Positions 1 to 5,501 of a stretch of DNA of 5,501 nt are shown here, in pieces; within the stretch, counting starts at the first letter, position 1, and the number at the start of each line of letters is the position of its first letter. The notes under the pieces were generated by a model. The model was not told where the DNA came from and did not search any database. It worked only from the letters and a program-made list of their open reading frames with translations. The translations under genes and the position numbers were made by a program. Source of the DNA: Rhodospirillaceae bacterium (lineage in GTDB: Bacteria > Pseudomonadota > Alphaproteobacteria > Micavibrionales > Micavibrionaceae); NCBI GenBank assembly GCA_003452275.1, contig DMIT01000208.1, positions 1-5,501 on the forward strand, in the 5' to 3' direction.

Positions 1-1056
1 GATACAGGCATCGGCATTCCTGAAACCAAAAGAAATTCTATCTTCCAGAAATTCTCCCAGGCAGATTCGTCTACCACCCGCAAATATGGGGGAACTGGTC
101 TCGGCCTCGTCATTACCAAAAACCTTGTTCAGTTAATGGGGGGGAATATCGATTTTAAATCCAATCGTTTCGAAGGAACGACCTTCTGGATTTCCCTTCC
201 CCTTCGAAAAACTGAAAAAGAGGCTGTCATCCGCCAGAATAATGCAGATATACCGGATTCGAGCCATATCAAGGGCAAAAGAATATTATTGACCGAAGAT
301 AATATCGTGAATCAGGAATATACCTTAAAAATATTGCAAGATATGAAGGTCAATACCACCCTTGTCGAAACGGGTGTTTCTGCCGTTCAATATTTCAGAG
401 ATCATGCATCGGAAATTGATTTGATCCTGATGGATTGTAGGATGCCTGAAATGGATGGATATGAGGCGACCCAGATCATTCGGGATTTAGAGCGTTTTCA
501 AACTCCGTTGAAAAGAGTTCCCATCATCGCCCTGACCGCGAATGCCATCAAAGGCGATATCGAAAAATGCATGGCGAGCGGTATGGACGACTATCTGGCC
601 AAACCAATCCATCGCCGCACTCTGGAAAGAATGCTGATTCGGTGGTTATATAGCGGTGAAACCGATCTTCCGAAAGATACCCTCCCTTCCAGCCCCGCCA
701 TTCATCACGACAAGATGATTGATATGGCTATTTATCTTCAAACAAAAGATCTGATGGGTGACGACATGCCACAGATGACACGCCAATATATTGAATCCAT
801 TGCAGGTTATATCGCGCAGATGGCTGCGGCCTTACCTCAAAATCTTTACCATGATATTGCCGAAGCTGCGCACCCTCTGAAATCATCCAGTGCCGCGTTA
901 GGGGCCACCCGGTTGCAAACCATTTGCGCGCAAATCGAGCAAGCCGCTATCCATCACCATGACCACCAAGAAATCGAAGATTTGATTGCGCACGCCACGA
1001 TCATTTCCCACCATACGATTGAGGCATTAAAAGAATTGCAGCATGCGCCAGCTTAG
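1..1056 (+). CDS. Hybrid sensor histidine kinase, C-terminal part (ATPase end - receiver - HPt), 5' truncated by window edge
   Basis: The reading frame is open from base 1, so the gene starts upstream of the window; 351 codons are visible. Residues 1-6 (DTGIGI) are the G1 box of the HATPase_c fold, FQKFSQAD near residue 15 is the F box, and GGTGLGL near residues 30-36 is the G2 box. A receiver domain follows at about residues 93-215: acidic pair E99/D100, phospho-acceptor D145 in LILMDCRMPEMDG (codon 433-435), T179 in IALTA and K201 in LAKPI. A C-terminal HPt domain occupies about residues 235-345, with phospho-histidine H291 in AHPLKSSSAALGA (codon 871-873); S replaces the G usual after HxLK. 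The order resembles BarA/ArcB-type kinases that pass phosphate His-Asp-His to a separate regulator. Sensor, dimerisation/H-box and N-box parts lie outside, so the signal is unknown. The downstream regulator overlaps it by 14 bases and is the obvious partner. A flagellar role is only suggested by position. Confidence 0.93.
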   Translation, partial: DTGIGIPETKRNSIFQKFSQADSSTTRKYGGTGLGLVITKNLVQLMGGNIDFKSNRFEGTTFWISLPLRKTEKEAVIRQNNADIPDSSHIKGKRILLTEDNIVNQEYTLKILQDMKVNTTLVETGVSAVQYFRDHASEIDLILMDCRMPEMDGYEATQIIRDLERFQTPLKRVPIIALTANAIKGDIEKCMASGMDDYLAKPIHRRTLERMLIRWLYSGETDLPKDTLPSSPAIHHDKMIDMAIYLQTKDLMGDDMPQMTRQYIESIAGYIAQMAAALPQNLYHDIAEAAHPLKSSSAALGATRLQTICAQIEQAAIHHHDHQEIEDLIAHATIISHHTIEALKELQHAPA

Positions 1057-1438
1057 AAAAATCATTCATATCGATGATGATCCGATCCTACGGATGATGG
1101 TTCAAAGATCCATCGAAAGAAGCAACCATGGACTTGAAATCATCAGTTGCTCTATCGCACAGGAAATGATGGATCAGTTACCTGTTTTCAAGCCGGATAT
1201 TCTGTTGATCGACGTCAGTATGCCGGTTCTGAACGGCCCTGATCTTTTAAGAAAGATTCGTTCTCTACGCGATAGGACTCCAGCCATTTTCATGACCGGA
1301 CATGAAAAACTGATCCTGGAAGATCAAGAGATGTTAGAGCCGATTCTGGGCATCATTCCAAAACCATTCGTCCCTGCGGAGCTGGGACATAGTTTGGTAG
1401 AAATGTGGAACGATTTTATCGACAATCAAGGAGAATAA
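1043..1438 (+). CDS. Stand-alone receiver-domain response regulator (CheY-like fold)
   Basis: This 131-aa protein is one receiver domain with no output domain. The conserved sites are all visible: acidic cluster D11-D12-D13 after beta-1 (RKIIHIDDD), phospho-acceptor D57 in ILLIDVSMPVLNG, T85 in IFMTGH and K107 in IPKPF. The start ATG lies inside the end of the hybrid kinase gene in another frame (14-base overlap). No strong ribosome binding site precedes it, which fits translational coupling. The likely role is to receive phosphate from the kinase's HPt domain and act through protein-protein contact; whether the target is a flagellar motor, another kinase or an enzyme cannot be told. Calling it CheY is not justified, because single-domain regulators are numerous in Alphaproteobacteria and no chemotaxis gene is visible. 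The stop is 4 bases from the convergent fliS stop. Confidence 0.93.
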   Translation: MRQLRKIIHIDDDPILRMMVQRSIERSNHGLEIISCSIAQEMMDQLPVFKPDILLIDVSMPVLNGPDLLRKIRSLRDRTPAIFMTGHEKLILEDQEMLEPILGIIPKPFVPAELGHSLVEMWNDFIDNQGE

Positions 1439-1442
1439 GGGC

Positions 1443-1859
1443 CTAAACAGCTTCCTGAGCCTGCGGAAGTGCCGCACCCGGATATGCCAGTACATACCAA
1501 CGATCATGCACCTGCTGGATATAGGACGCAATCTCATCAAAATAAGCTGCAGGGTCAGGCTTGGATGTGGCAAGGGTCAACGAAGAAAAGATGACGGTAT
1601 AAAACCGGTTTAAGAAAATCGCATCCTCGCCGCCTTTTTCCAAGTCAATGTTCGACTGCAATGCTTCCAATATGCTGAAGTTTTTATCAATATATTGGCA
1701 CATGGCATCCAATTGACTATTCTGCCAAGATTGCTTGGCAAGCTTGGTGTTTTTAATCATACCCTTATAAAGCTCCACCACGATCTGAAGCGGGGTCAAT
1801 GTTTCATCACTTTTTTTCTGGTAGGCTTGCGAAGCCTTTTGATAAGGATTATGGGACAA
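1443..1859 (-). CDS. fliS: Flagellin export chaperone FliS
   Basis: This is a FliS-family protein of 138 aa from the start chosen here (typical members are about 125-140 aa). Family traits are the N-terminal NPYQKASQAYQ segment, then helix TPLQIVVELYKGMIKN, an amphipathic helical bundle, and a C-terminal helix ending in VHDRWYVLAY. FliS binds the C-terminal D0 region of newly made flagellin in the cytosol, prevents early polymerisation and guides it to the export gate. It lies just downstream of fliD on the same strand and probably shares its transcript. Start choice: the frame opens at a TTG at 1880, directly after an in-frame TGA and with no Shine-Dalgarno sequence. A second TTG at 1859 has AAGGAA six bases upstream and gives a protein beginning MSHNPYQ, close to the usual FliS start. 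The longer form (1443-1880, 145 aa) remains possible. No ATG lies near the N-terminus in this frame. Confidence 0.88.
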   Translation of the reverse strand: MSHNPYQKASQAYQKKSDETLTPLQIVVELYKGMIKNTKLAKQSWQNSQLDAMCQYIDKNFSILEALQSNIDLEKGGEDAIFLNRFYTVIFSSLTLATSKPDPAAYFDEIASYIQQVHDRWYVLAYPGAALPQAQEAV

Positions 1860-1865
1860 TTTTGC

Positions 1866-1871
1866 TTCCTT
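1866..1871 (-). promoter_or_regulatory. Ribosome binding site that decides the fliS start
   Basis: On the minus strand AAGGAA is followed by six bases (GCAAAA) and then TTG at 1859-1857. This spacing is ideal for translation initiation and favours that TTG over the one at 1880, whose upstream sequence is AT-rich with no purine-rich motif. The fliD stop is 28 bases upstream of the chosen start. Confidence 0.6.
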
Positions 1872-1887
1872 TGCACTCAATCATATA

Positions 1888-3579
1888 TTAACTATTACTA
1901 CTACTGCTTTTGGTCAAAGCTCTTAATTGTGCCAGAACCGTTTGAGCCTGAGCCAGCTTCGCTTCAAAATTAGCGTATTTATCAATTAAATTATCCCGAT
2001 AAGCTGCCGCCCGCTCCAGAACGCGCGAAGACCGATCCGATAACAACGTATTCTGACTGGTAATCCTTGACATCTCTTTAGAGAGGTCACCATTTAAAAC
2101 GTCCGAAAACTTATTTACCGTCGTATCCAGAGCATCGGCAATACCAGGTTGAATGCCAATATTGATGGTTGCATCACTTGTCCCGATATATGCAAAACTC
2201 ATCCCCTCATAGATTGTTCCAGCTTTACCGGTAATAGTTGCACCGGACACATCAAACAAAGTGTTATCCCCCCCTACCGACACACCGGAGATTGATCCTC
2301 CGGACATGGTAATTTGCATCGCAAAGGATTGGGTGCCTGAAGTTGAGGTATTTTTCGACATACGGAATTGTGTATTATCAACCGTGACTTTGGTCTGGAA
2401 AATATCGCGAACCTGTTCAAACTTATCAATTGTCGCTGTATCAAAAACAGATTCGTCCATCACCAGTTTATTATTCTGGTCAAGGGTGATACCGACACTG
2501 CGTAACGTTGCCAGATTTGATCCACCGGCCCCGTAAGAGCCCCCCAGAATTCCTTGAAGCGACGAGTTAATATTCGCCAGAATACTATCTCCGAATAAAA
2601 CTGCGCCAGAATCCACCGCCCCCGCATCACTCACAACCTGTTGGGATTTAATGAAATCACGAAGATTATTATAAGCATCCATAAAACTTTGAATCCCCGC
2701 TTTCACAGCAGAATTATCATTTTCAATGGATAAATTGATTTTCGTAGCCGCATCAGCATTCTTCACATTCAAGGTGACGCCAGGCAATAAATCAGTAATA
2801 GTATTGCTATCCCGTGAGTATGAAATGCCGTCCAGAGTCACTACGGTTGGCTGGGCTATTTGCAGTTCCTTGACAAAGGCCCCGCCAGAGTTCGTGACAC
2901 CGATATTTTGCATCACATCATCTCCGGATACGCCCGTAATCTGAATTTGCTTATTAATATCCGAACCGTTTAAGACCAACTGATATTCAGTTTCAGACAC
3001 CTTGGCAATGGAGGCCTTTACGCCTGAGGTCGCCGTATTCGAATTAATGGCAGCTGCCAAATCTGTCAGTGTCATCCCAGCGGTAACAGAAACGCTGGAA
3101 GCTGTTTTGCCAGCAACACCGATTGAAAAATCTCCCGTGAATCCGAGAGCCATGGTCGCGCTGGCGGCAGAACCACTGGCAACGCGATGTGCCTGCCCTT
3201 TTTTCTCAACAGTCAGTTCATGAACCCCCAGATCAGTCCCCGGATCCAGCTTGACATCAACCAGACTTGCCGCAGAAGTAGCCGTATTGGATGAGAGGGA
3301 GCCTGTTCTTTGATCAAACAAGCCATTACTGGTCGCTAGAACAGAATAATTCTTTTTAATATTGGAGATGGAGGTTTGCAACGCCGTCGATAATGTTCTG
3401 ATTTTATCGTACGCATCATATTTCGCAGTATTTTTCTGAACCTGAATGTCAATTTTATCAGCTTCTGCCTTACGGGCATTATATGCCGCCGTTACCAAGG
3501 CAGATGTATCAATGCCCGAAGCCGCGCCGAACAAAAAGGTTCTATTCCCTAAAGTCGTGATACCGTTGGTTGTTGCCAT
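1888..3579 (-). CDS. fliD: Flagellar filament cap protein FliD (hook-associated protein 2)
   Basis: This 563-aa protein caps the distal end of the flagellar filament as an oligomer and helps exported flagellin fold into the growing tip. The FliD_N region is at about residues 15-115, with SGIDTSALVTAAYNARKAEA followed by a helical, coiled-coil-prone stretch, then LGVHELTVEKKGQAHRVAS, which matches the family's 'sv.qlAqaH...s' segment. A flagellin_IN-like piece follows (about 180-225, VSETEYQLVLNGSD). FliD_C runs from about 245 to the end: LDGISYSRDSNTITDLLPGVTLNV, SFMDAYNNLRDFI, then YEGMSFAYIG and the terminal helix YANFEAKLAQAQTVLAQL. Length is within the usual 450-650 aa range. The last residues are a serine-rich tail (SSSSNS) made from AGT/AGC repeats. 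The start is supported by AGGAG six bases upstream. It is followed by fliS and preceded by its own candidate promoter and by the flagellin terminator. Confidence 0.95.
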   Translation of the reverse strand: MATTNGITTLGNRTFLFGAASGIDTSALVTAAYNARKAEADKIDIQVQKNTAKYDAYDKIRTLSTALQTSISNIKKNYSVLATSNGLFDQRTGSLSSNTATSAASLVDVKLDPGTDLGVHELTVEKKGQAHRVASGSAASATMALGFTGDFSIGVAGKTASSVSVTAGMTLTDLAAAINSNTATSGVKASIAKVSETEYQLVLNGSDINKQIQITGVSGDDVMQNIGVTNSGGAFVKELQIAQPTVVTLDGISYSRDSNTITDLLPGVTLNVKNADAATKINLSIENDNSAVKAGIQSFMDAYNNLRDFIKSQQVVSDAGAVDSGAVLFGDSILANINSSLQGILGGSYGAGGSNLATLRSVGITLDQNNKLVMDESVFDTATIDKFEQVRDIFQTKVTVDNTQFRMSKNTSTSGTQSFAMQITMSGGSISGVSVGGDNTLFDVSGATITGKAGTIYEGMSFAYIGTSDATINIGIQPGIADALDTTVNKFSDVLNGDLSKEMSRITSQNTLLSDRSSRVLERAAAYRDNLIDKYANFEAKLAQAQTVLAQLRALTKSSSSNS

Positions 3580-3583
3580 TATA

Positions 3584-3590
3584 CTCTCCT
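3584..3590 (-). promoter_or_regulatory. fliD ribosome binding site
   Basis: The minus strand reads AGGAGAG then TATA then ATG at 3579. The AGGAG core has six-base spacing to the start codon, a near-ideal Shine-Dalgarno sequence that confirms the fliD start. Confidence 0.75.
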
Positions 3591-3606
3591 AGATTCACTA
3601 CCCATT

Positions 3607-3615
3607 ATTATATCA
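3607..3615 (-). promoter_or_regulatory. Candidate extended -10 promoter for fliD-fliS
   Basis: The minus strand reads TGATATAAT, a perfect TATAAT hexamer with the TGn extension of extended -10 promoters. It is placed so that transcription would start near 3600, leaving a leader of about 20 bases that contains the fliD ribosome binding site. The hexamer 17 bases upstream (ATGAAG) is a poor -35, which extended -10 promoters tolerate. It lies directly downstream of the flagellin terminator, as expected for an independent transcript. The region is AT-rich, so chance occurrence is not excluded. Confidence 0.45.
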
Positions 3616-3635
3616 CTTTTTGTTTATAACTTCAT

Positions 3636-3674
3636 TAGAAAGGGGAGATTAGCAATTTTTATGCCAATCCCCCC
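3636..3674 (-). terminator. Hairpin terminator after the flagellin gene
   Basis: Read on the minus strand, GGGGGGATTGGC (3674-3663) pairs with GCTAATCTCCCC (3653-3642) over 12 positions, two of them G-U wobbles, plus one further A-U closing pair; the remaining loop is 7 bases. A short T-containing tract (TTTCT) follows. It starts 37 bases after the flagellin stop. On the plus strand the wobbles become A-C mismatches, so the structure is strong only in the flagellin direction. The T tract is short, so termination may be partial, or the hairpin may mainly protect the abundant flagellin mRNA from 3' decay. Confidence 0.65.
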
Positions 3675-3711
3675 ATTCTTGAATGATTTATGTCTCTATC
3701 TCAGAAACGAA

Positions 3712-4545
3712 CTATCTAACGAGGGACAGCAATGAGGATTTCATTTGGTTCGCTTGGGAGAGAGCTGCAATAGCTGCCTCTGTCAGAACCTGTTTGCTGA
3801 CCAAGTTTGATTGTTCTGCGGCAATATCCACGTCCATAATGGAAGAGGTAGCTGCGTTCAGGTTCTCAATCGAGCTATCGATGACGTCACCACGATATTC
3901 AAATCGGGATAACAGAGCCCCAACGTTAGCGCGCATTGCAGACACTTTATCAATATCTGTATCAACCAAAGGAGAGGCTGCTGCAGCGTTAGCATAAGTA
4001 TCAGTGTTAGCGGCTAAAGATGTCAGGTTAGTTGCATCAACCTGAGCGGTCGTTAAGTTCGCTACGATTGTATCACCCACTGCAATACCAACCTGGAAAG
4101 TCGCCACGTTGTTTGTTGCGTTGAAGTTACCATCAAGCAGTTTAGTACCGTTAAAGGTGGTGTTGGTTCCGATAGCGATCGCCTCAGTTTTCAGTGCGTC
4201 ATATTCCTGATCGATAAATCCGCGAGAGGTGTTATCAACAGAACCTGAAATAGCCTGAGCAGAGAGTGATTTCATACGTTGCAGAATATCACCAACACGG
4301 GCCAATGCACCGTCTGCCGTTTGAAGAACGGAACGAGCTTGAACAGCGTTGTTAGCGGCTGCTTTCAGGGTTGTGACGTCAGCCTTCAGAGAAGAACCAA
4401 CAGCAAGACCAGCAGCATCGTCAGACGCACGAACGATACGGGAACCGCTCGAGAGTTTTGCCAATGACTTGTCTTGTTCACGGGAGTTTTTGTTAAGAGC
4501 GATAAGTGCAGAGTTAGCAGAGGTATTGGTTGCGATTACTGGCAT
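3712..4545 (-). CDS. Flagellin (filament subunit)
   Basis: This 277-aa flagellin polymerises into the external flagellar filament after export through the flagellar type III apparatus. The N-terminal D0/D1 part (residues 1 to about 145) has SLAKLSSGSRIVRASDDAAG, LQTADGALARVGDILQRMKSL and FNGTKLLDG. The C-terminal D1/D0 part (about 200-277) has ENLNAATSSIMDVDIAAEQSN and ends QANQMKSSLLSLVR. Only about 50 residues (about 147-198, rich in A, T, N and D) lie between, so the outer D2/D3 domains are minimal or absent. There is no signal peptide, as expected. The ATG is supported by AAAGGAG with seven-base spacing. The gene is first in the flagellin-fliD-fliS order, has its own terminator, and is divergent from the TPR gene. 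Alphaproteobacteria often carry several flagellins, so a symbol such as fliC, flaA or fljK is not assigned. Confidence 0.96.
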   Translation of the reverse strand: MPVIATNTSANSALIALNKNSREQDKSLAKLSSGSRIVRASDDAAGLAVGSSLKADVTTLKAAANNAVQARSVLQTADGALARVGDILQRMKSLSAQAISGSVDNTSRGFIDQEYDALKTEAIAIGTNTTFNGTKLLDGNFNATNNVATFQVGIAVGDTIVANLTTAQVDATNLTSLAANTDTYANAAAASPLVDTDIDKVSAMRANVGALLSRFEYRGDVIDSSIENLNAATSSIMDVDIAAEQSNLVSKQVLTEAAIAALSQANQMKSSLLSLVR

Positions 4546-4552
4546 GGTAAGA

Positions 4553-4559
4553 CTCCTTT
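4553..4559 (-). promoter_or_regulatory. Flagellin ribosome binding site
   Basis: The minus strand reads AAAGGAG, then seven bases, then ATG at 4545. It is the strongest Shine-Dalgarno match in the window, as expected for a highly expressed filament subunit. Confidence 0.75.
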
Positions 4560-4591
4560 CTAGAGTTGTTAATTGCCATTTATGTTAATCA

Positions 4592-4607
4592 GTTCTCTTC
4601 TGAGAAC
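4592..4607 (-). promoter_or_regulatory. Perfect short inverted repeat in the flagellin leader
   Basis: GTTCTC and GAGAAC arms of six bases flank a 4-base spacer (AGAA on the minus strand). The element lies 46 bases upstream of the flagellin ATG and 32 bases upstream of its ribosome binding site. If transcription starts further upstream, it would fold as a hairpin in the mRNA leader; if not, it could be a dyad operator. Flagellin leaders in this class (FlbT/fljK in Caulobacter) are known sites of post-transcriptional control, but no specific regulator can be named here. Confidence 0.4.
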
Positions 4608-4655
4608 CGAGAAATTTTTCCACCTTCTGGCGAATCAATTTCCTTTAATGTGCTT

Positions 4656-4684
4656 AATCTATCATCTTTTTAGATTGTTTTGAA
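4656..4684 (-). promoter_or_regulatory. Weak candidate promoter for flagellin
   Basis: On the minus strand TTCAAA (4684-4679, 4 of 6 to TTGACA), a 17-base spacer and TAGATT (4661-4656, 4 of 6 to TATAAT) form a sigma-70-like pair about 110 bases before the flagellin start. The -10 candidate is also one arm of a 6-base inverted repeat (AATCTA...TAGATT, 4656-4676). No convincing sigma-28 (TAAA-N15-CCGATAA) or sigma-54 (GG-N10-GC) promoter was found for flagellin, which is odd for a late flagellar gene. The region is AT-rich, so this match may be chance. Confidence 0.18.
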
Positions 4685-4771
4685 TCCCTTCATTGCAATC
4701 CTTATTGTTTAAGCATAACCGATAAGTTATTAATAAAGAGTTTATAGCATTTATATTTTTCAAAATCCATT

Positions 4772-4775
4772 GAGG
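4772..4775 (+). promoter_or_regulatory. Ribosome binding site of the TPR gene
   Basis: GAGG sits seven bases before the ATG at 4783, a good Shine-Dalgarno position that supports this start. An AGG directly before the ATG is too close to function. Confidence 0.55.
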
Positions 4776-4782
4776 CCACAGG

Positions 4783-5501
4783 ATGTCAATCCCTACAAAT
4801 CCGCCATCTTCCGTCAAAAAAAATTATTCTGCAGGCCTGAAAGCTTTTCAGAAAAATCACCTGATCGAAGCTGAAACTTTCTTTGCTCAATGTATTTCCG
4901 AAGATGAAATGTTTCATGATGCATGGTTCCAACTCGGCCTTGTCTGGACGAAAATGGGACGGACGCAGGACGCTTCCGAAGCCTTTCAAATGGCCGTGGC
5001 TTTGAATGAAACCCATGTTGACAGCCTTTATAATTTGGGGCTCGCGCTGGTCAAACTGGGGTTGGAAAATGATGGCCTTCCCTATTTAAGTCGGGCGTGC
5101 GAACTATCAGACAATACGGAGATTGCCAACTCCATCGGCAATGTTTTCTATAAAAACGGGGATTACAAAAGCAGCTCTTTCTTTTTCCTCAAAGCCTATC
5201 AAAAAGATAAAAATAATCCCCAATTGGTGAAAACCCTTGCTATCTCTTTGTTTCAGGATGGAGATACGGCGCGGGCAGTCCATTTGATCCGTGAATTATT
5301 ATTGAGATTCCCGAGCAATCAAAGCTACCGTGCCATTTTTGCCGAGTTAATGAACAAATATGCCGAAGAAGAATTTAGTGCAGAAACTAAAAAGGCCATC
5401 GAGATTTGCCTGGTTGAGGACAATATCCGCCACAGGAACCTTGCTCCGTCCTGGTGCGCCACTTTCCTAACTGATCCGGCCTATGACATTTTACGCAAAT
5501 T
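4783..5501 (+). CDS. Tetratricopeptide-repeat protein, 3' truncated by window edge
   Basis: The frame opens at ATG 4783 (MSIPTNPPSSVKKNYSAGLK) and stays open to the edge, giving 239 full codons. About five TPR-like helical pairs are visible: roughly residues 12-45 (AGLKAFQKNHLIEAETFFAQ), 46-79 (AWFQLGLVWTKMGRTQDASE then AFQMAVALN), 80-110 (SLYNLGLALVKLGLENDGLP then YLSRACEL), 112-145 and 147-178. The canonical W/L-G-Y/A-F-A-P positions are clearest in the second and third. After the repeats comes a different segment (about 200-235) containing AIEICLVEDNIRHRNLAPSW. There is no signal peptide or membrane segment, so it is probably cytosolic. TPRs mediate protein contacts; in bacteria they are often fused to glycosyl- or methyltransferase domains, and such a domain could follow beyond the edge. 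Its place back to back with flagellin suggests flagellin modification or assembly, but this is inference. A run of eight A (4816-4823) lies early in the gene. Confidence 0.85.
   Translation, partial: MSIPTNPPSSVKKNYSAGLKAFQKNHLIEAETFFAQCISEDEMFHDAWFQLGLVWTKMGRTQDASEAFQMAVALNETHVDSLYNLGLALVKLGLENDGLPYLSRACELSDNTEIANSIGNVFYKNGDYKSSSFFFLKAYQKDKNNPQLVKTLAISLFQDGDTARAVHLIRELLLRFPSNQSYRAIFAELMNKYAEEEFSAETKKAIEICLVEDNIRHRNLAPSWCATFLTDPAYDILRK

Larger units (their letters stand above)
4546..4782. other. Divergent flagellin/TPR intergenic regulatory region
   Basis: These 237 bases separate two divergent starts and are clearly AT-richer than the flanking genes. They hold both ribosome binding sites, the leader inverted repeat at 4592-4607, a second inverted repeat at 4656-4676, and on the plus strand ACCGATAA (4718-4725), resembling the sigma-28 -10 GCCGATAA but lacking a good -35 at the right distance. 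A weak plus-strand sigma-70-like pair, TTGTTT (4705-4710), 17 bases, TATTAA (4728-4733), could serve the TPR gene. No open reading frame of note lies in it. Confidence 0.6.

Noticed and set aside
1462..1476. Bidirectional terminator between the convergent regulator and fliS genes
   Set aside because: The stem is only five base pairs, lies inside the fliS coding region, and has no T tract in either direction.
1334..1573. Minus-strand open frame of 79 codons across the regulator/fliS junction
   Set aside because: It overlaps two well-supported genes, has no ribosome binding site or family features, and its composition (R-rich, low complexity) is typical of an out-of-frame shadow.
1898..1910. 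AGT/AGC triplet run at the fliD 3' end as a phase-variable repeat
   Set aside because: There are only about four units, a change would add or remove serines without breaking the frame, and the tail follows the functional C-terminal helix.
1695..1973. Plus-strand open frame of 92 codons over fliS and the fliD end
   Set aside because: It is antisense to two clear flagellar genes, with no recognisable motif and an unlikely composition; treated as a shadow.
3683..3997. Plus-strand open frame of 104 codons antisense to the flagellin 3' end
   Set aside because: The codon pattern mirrors the conserved flagellin C-terminus on the other strand; no independent support.
4718..4725. Sigma-28 promoter for the TPR gene (ACCGATAA)
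   Set aside because: The -10-like octamer is close to consensus, but the expected -35 position reads TCCTTATT and does not match TAAAGTTT, so it is mentioned only within the intergenic entry.
4786..5016. Minus-strand open frame of 76 codons inside the TPR gene
   Set aside because: It is antisense to a frame with clear TPR repeats and a good ribosome binding site; a shadow.

Overview
The window looks like a late flagellar (filament assembly) locus of an alphaproteobacterium with moderate GC (mid-40s percent, judged by eye). Its flagellin is short (277 aa), and most of its length is conserved ends, a form common in Alphaproteobacteria. The genus cannot be fixed from sequence alone. A low-to-moderate-GC lineage (for example Zymomonas-like Sphingomonadales or a Rhodospirillales/Acetobacterales relative) is a weak guess.

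Layout, left to right. Bases 1-1056 (+) are the 3' part of a hybrid sensor histidine kinase: end of the ATPase domain, then a receiver, then an HPt domain. It overlaps by 14 bases a stand-alone receiver-domain response regulator (1043-1438, +). Together they carry the components of a His-Asp-His-Asp phosphorelay. Four bases later, on the opposite strand, ends the filament block. Read in its own direction (right to left) it runs: flagellin (4545-3712), a hairpin terminator, an extended -10 promoter, fliD (3579-1888) and fliS (1859-1443, probable TTG start). This is the classic flagellin-cap-chaperone order. FliS keeps flagellin unpolymerised in the cytosol, the export apparatus secretes flagellin, and FliD caps the growing filament and inserts subunits. 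A 237-base divergent regulatory region follows. From 4783 to the right edge (+) lies the start of a tetratricopeptide-repeat protein that runs out of the window.

The flagellin transcript appears to be separated from fliD-fliS by a terminator and a second promoter, which would allow very different expression levels. The TPR gene sits back to back with the flagellin gene and may take part in flagellin modification or filament biogenesis, but that is inference from position. No RNA gene, mobile element, CRISPR array or clearly novel system was found. The most useful observations are the fliS start, the terminator/promoter pair between flagellin and fliD, the flagellin leader hairpin, the compact phosphorelay pair and the unidentified TPR gene.
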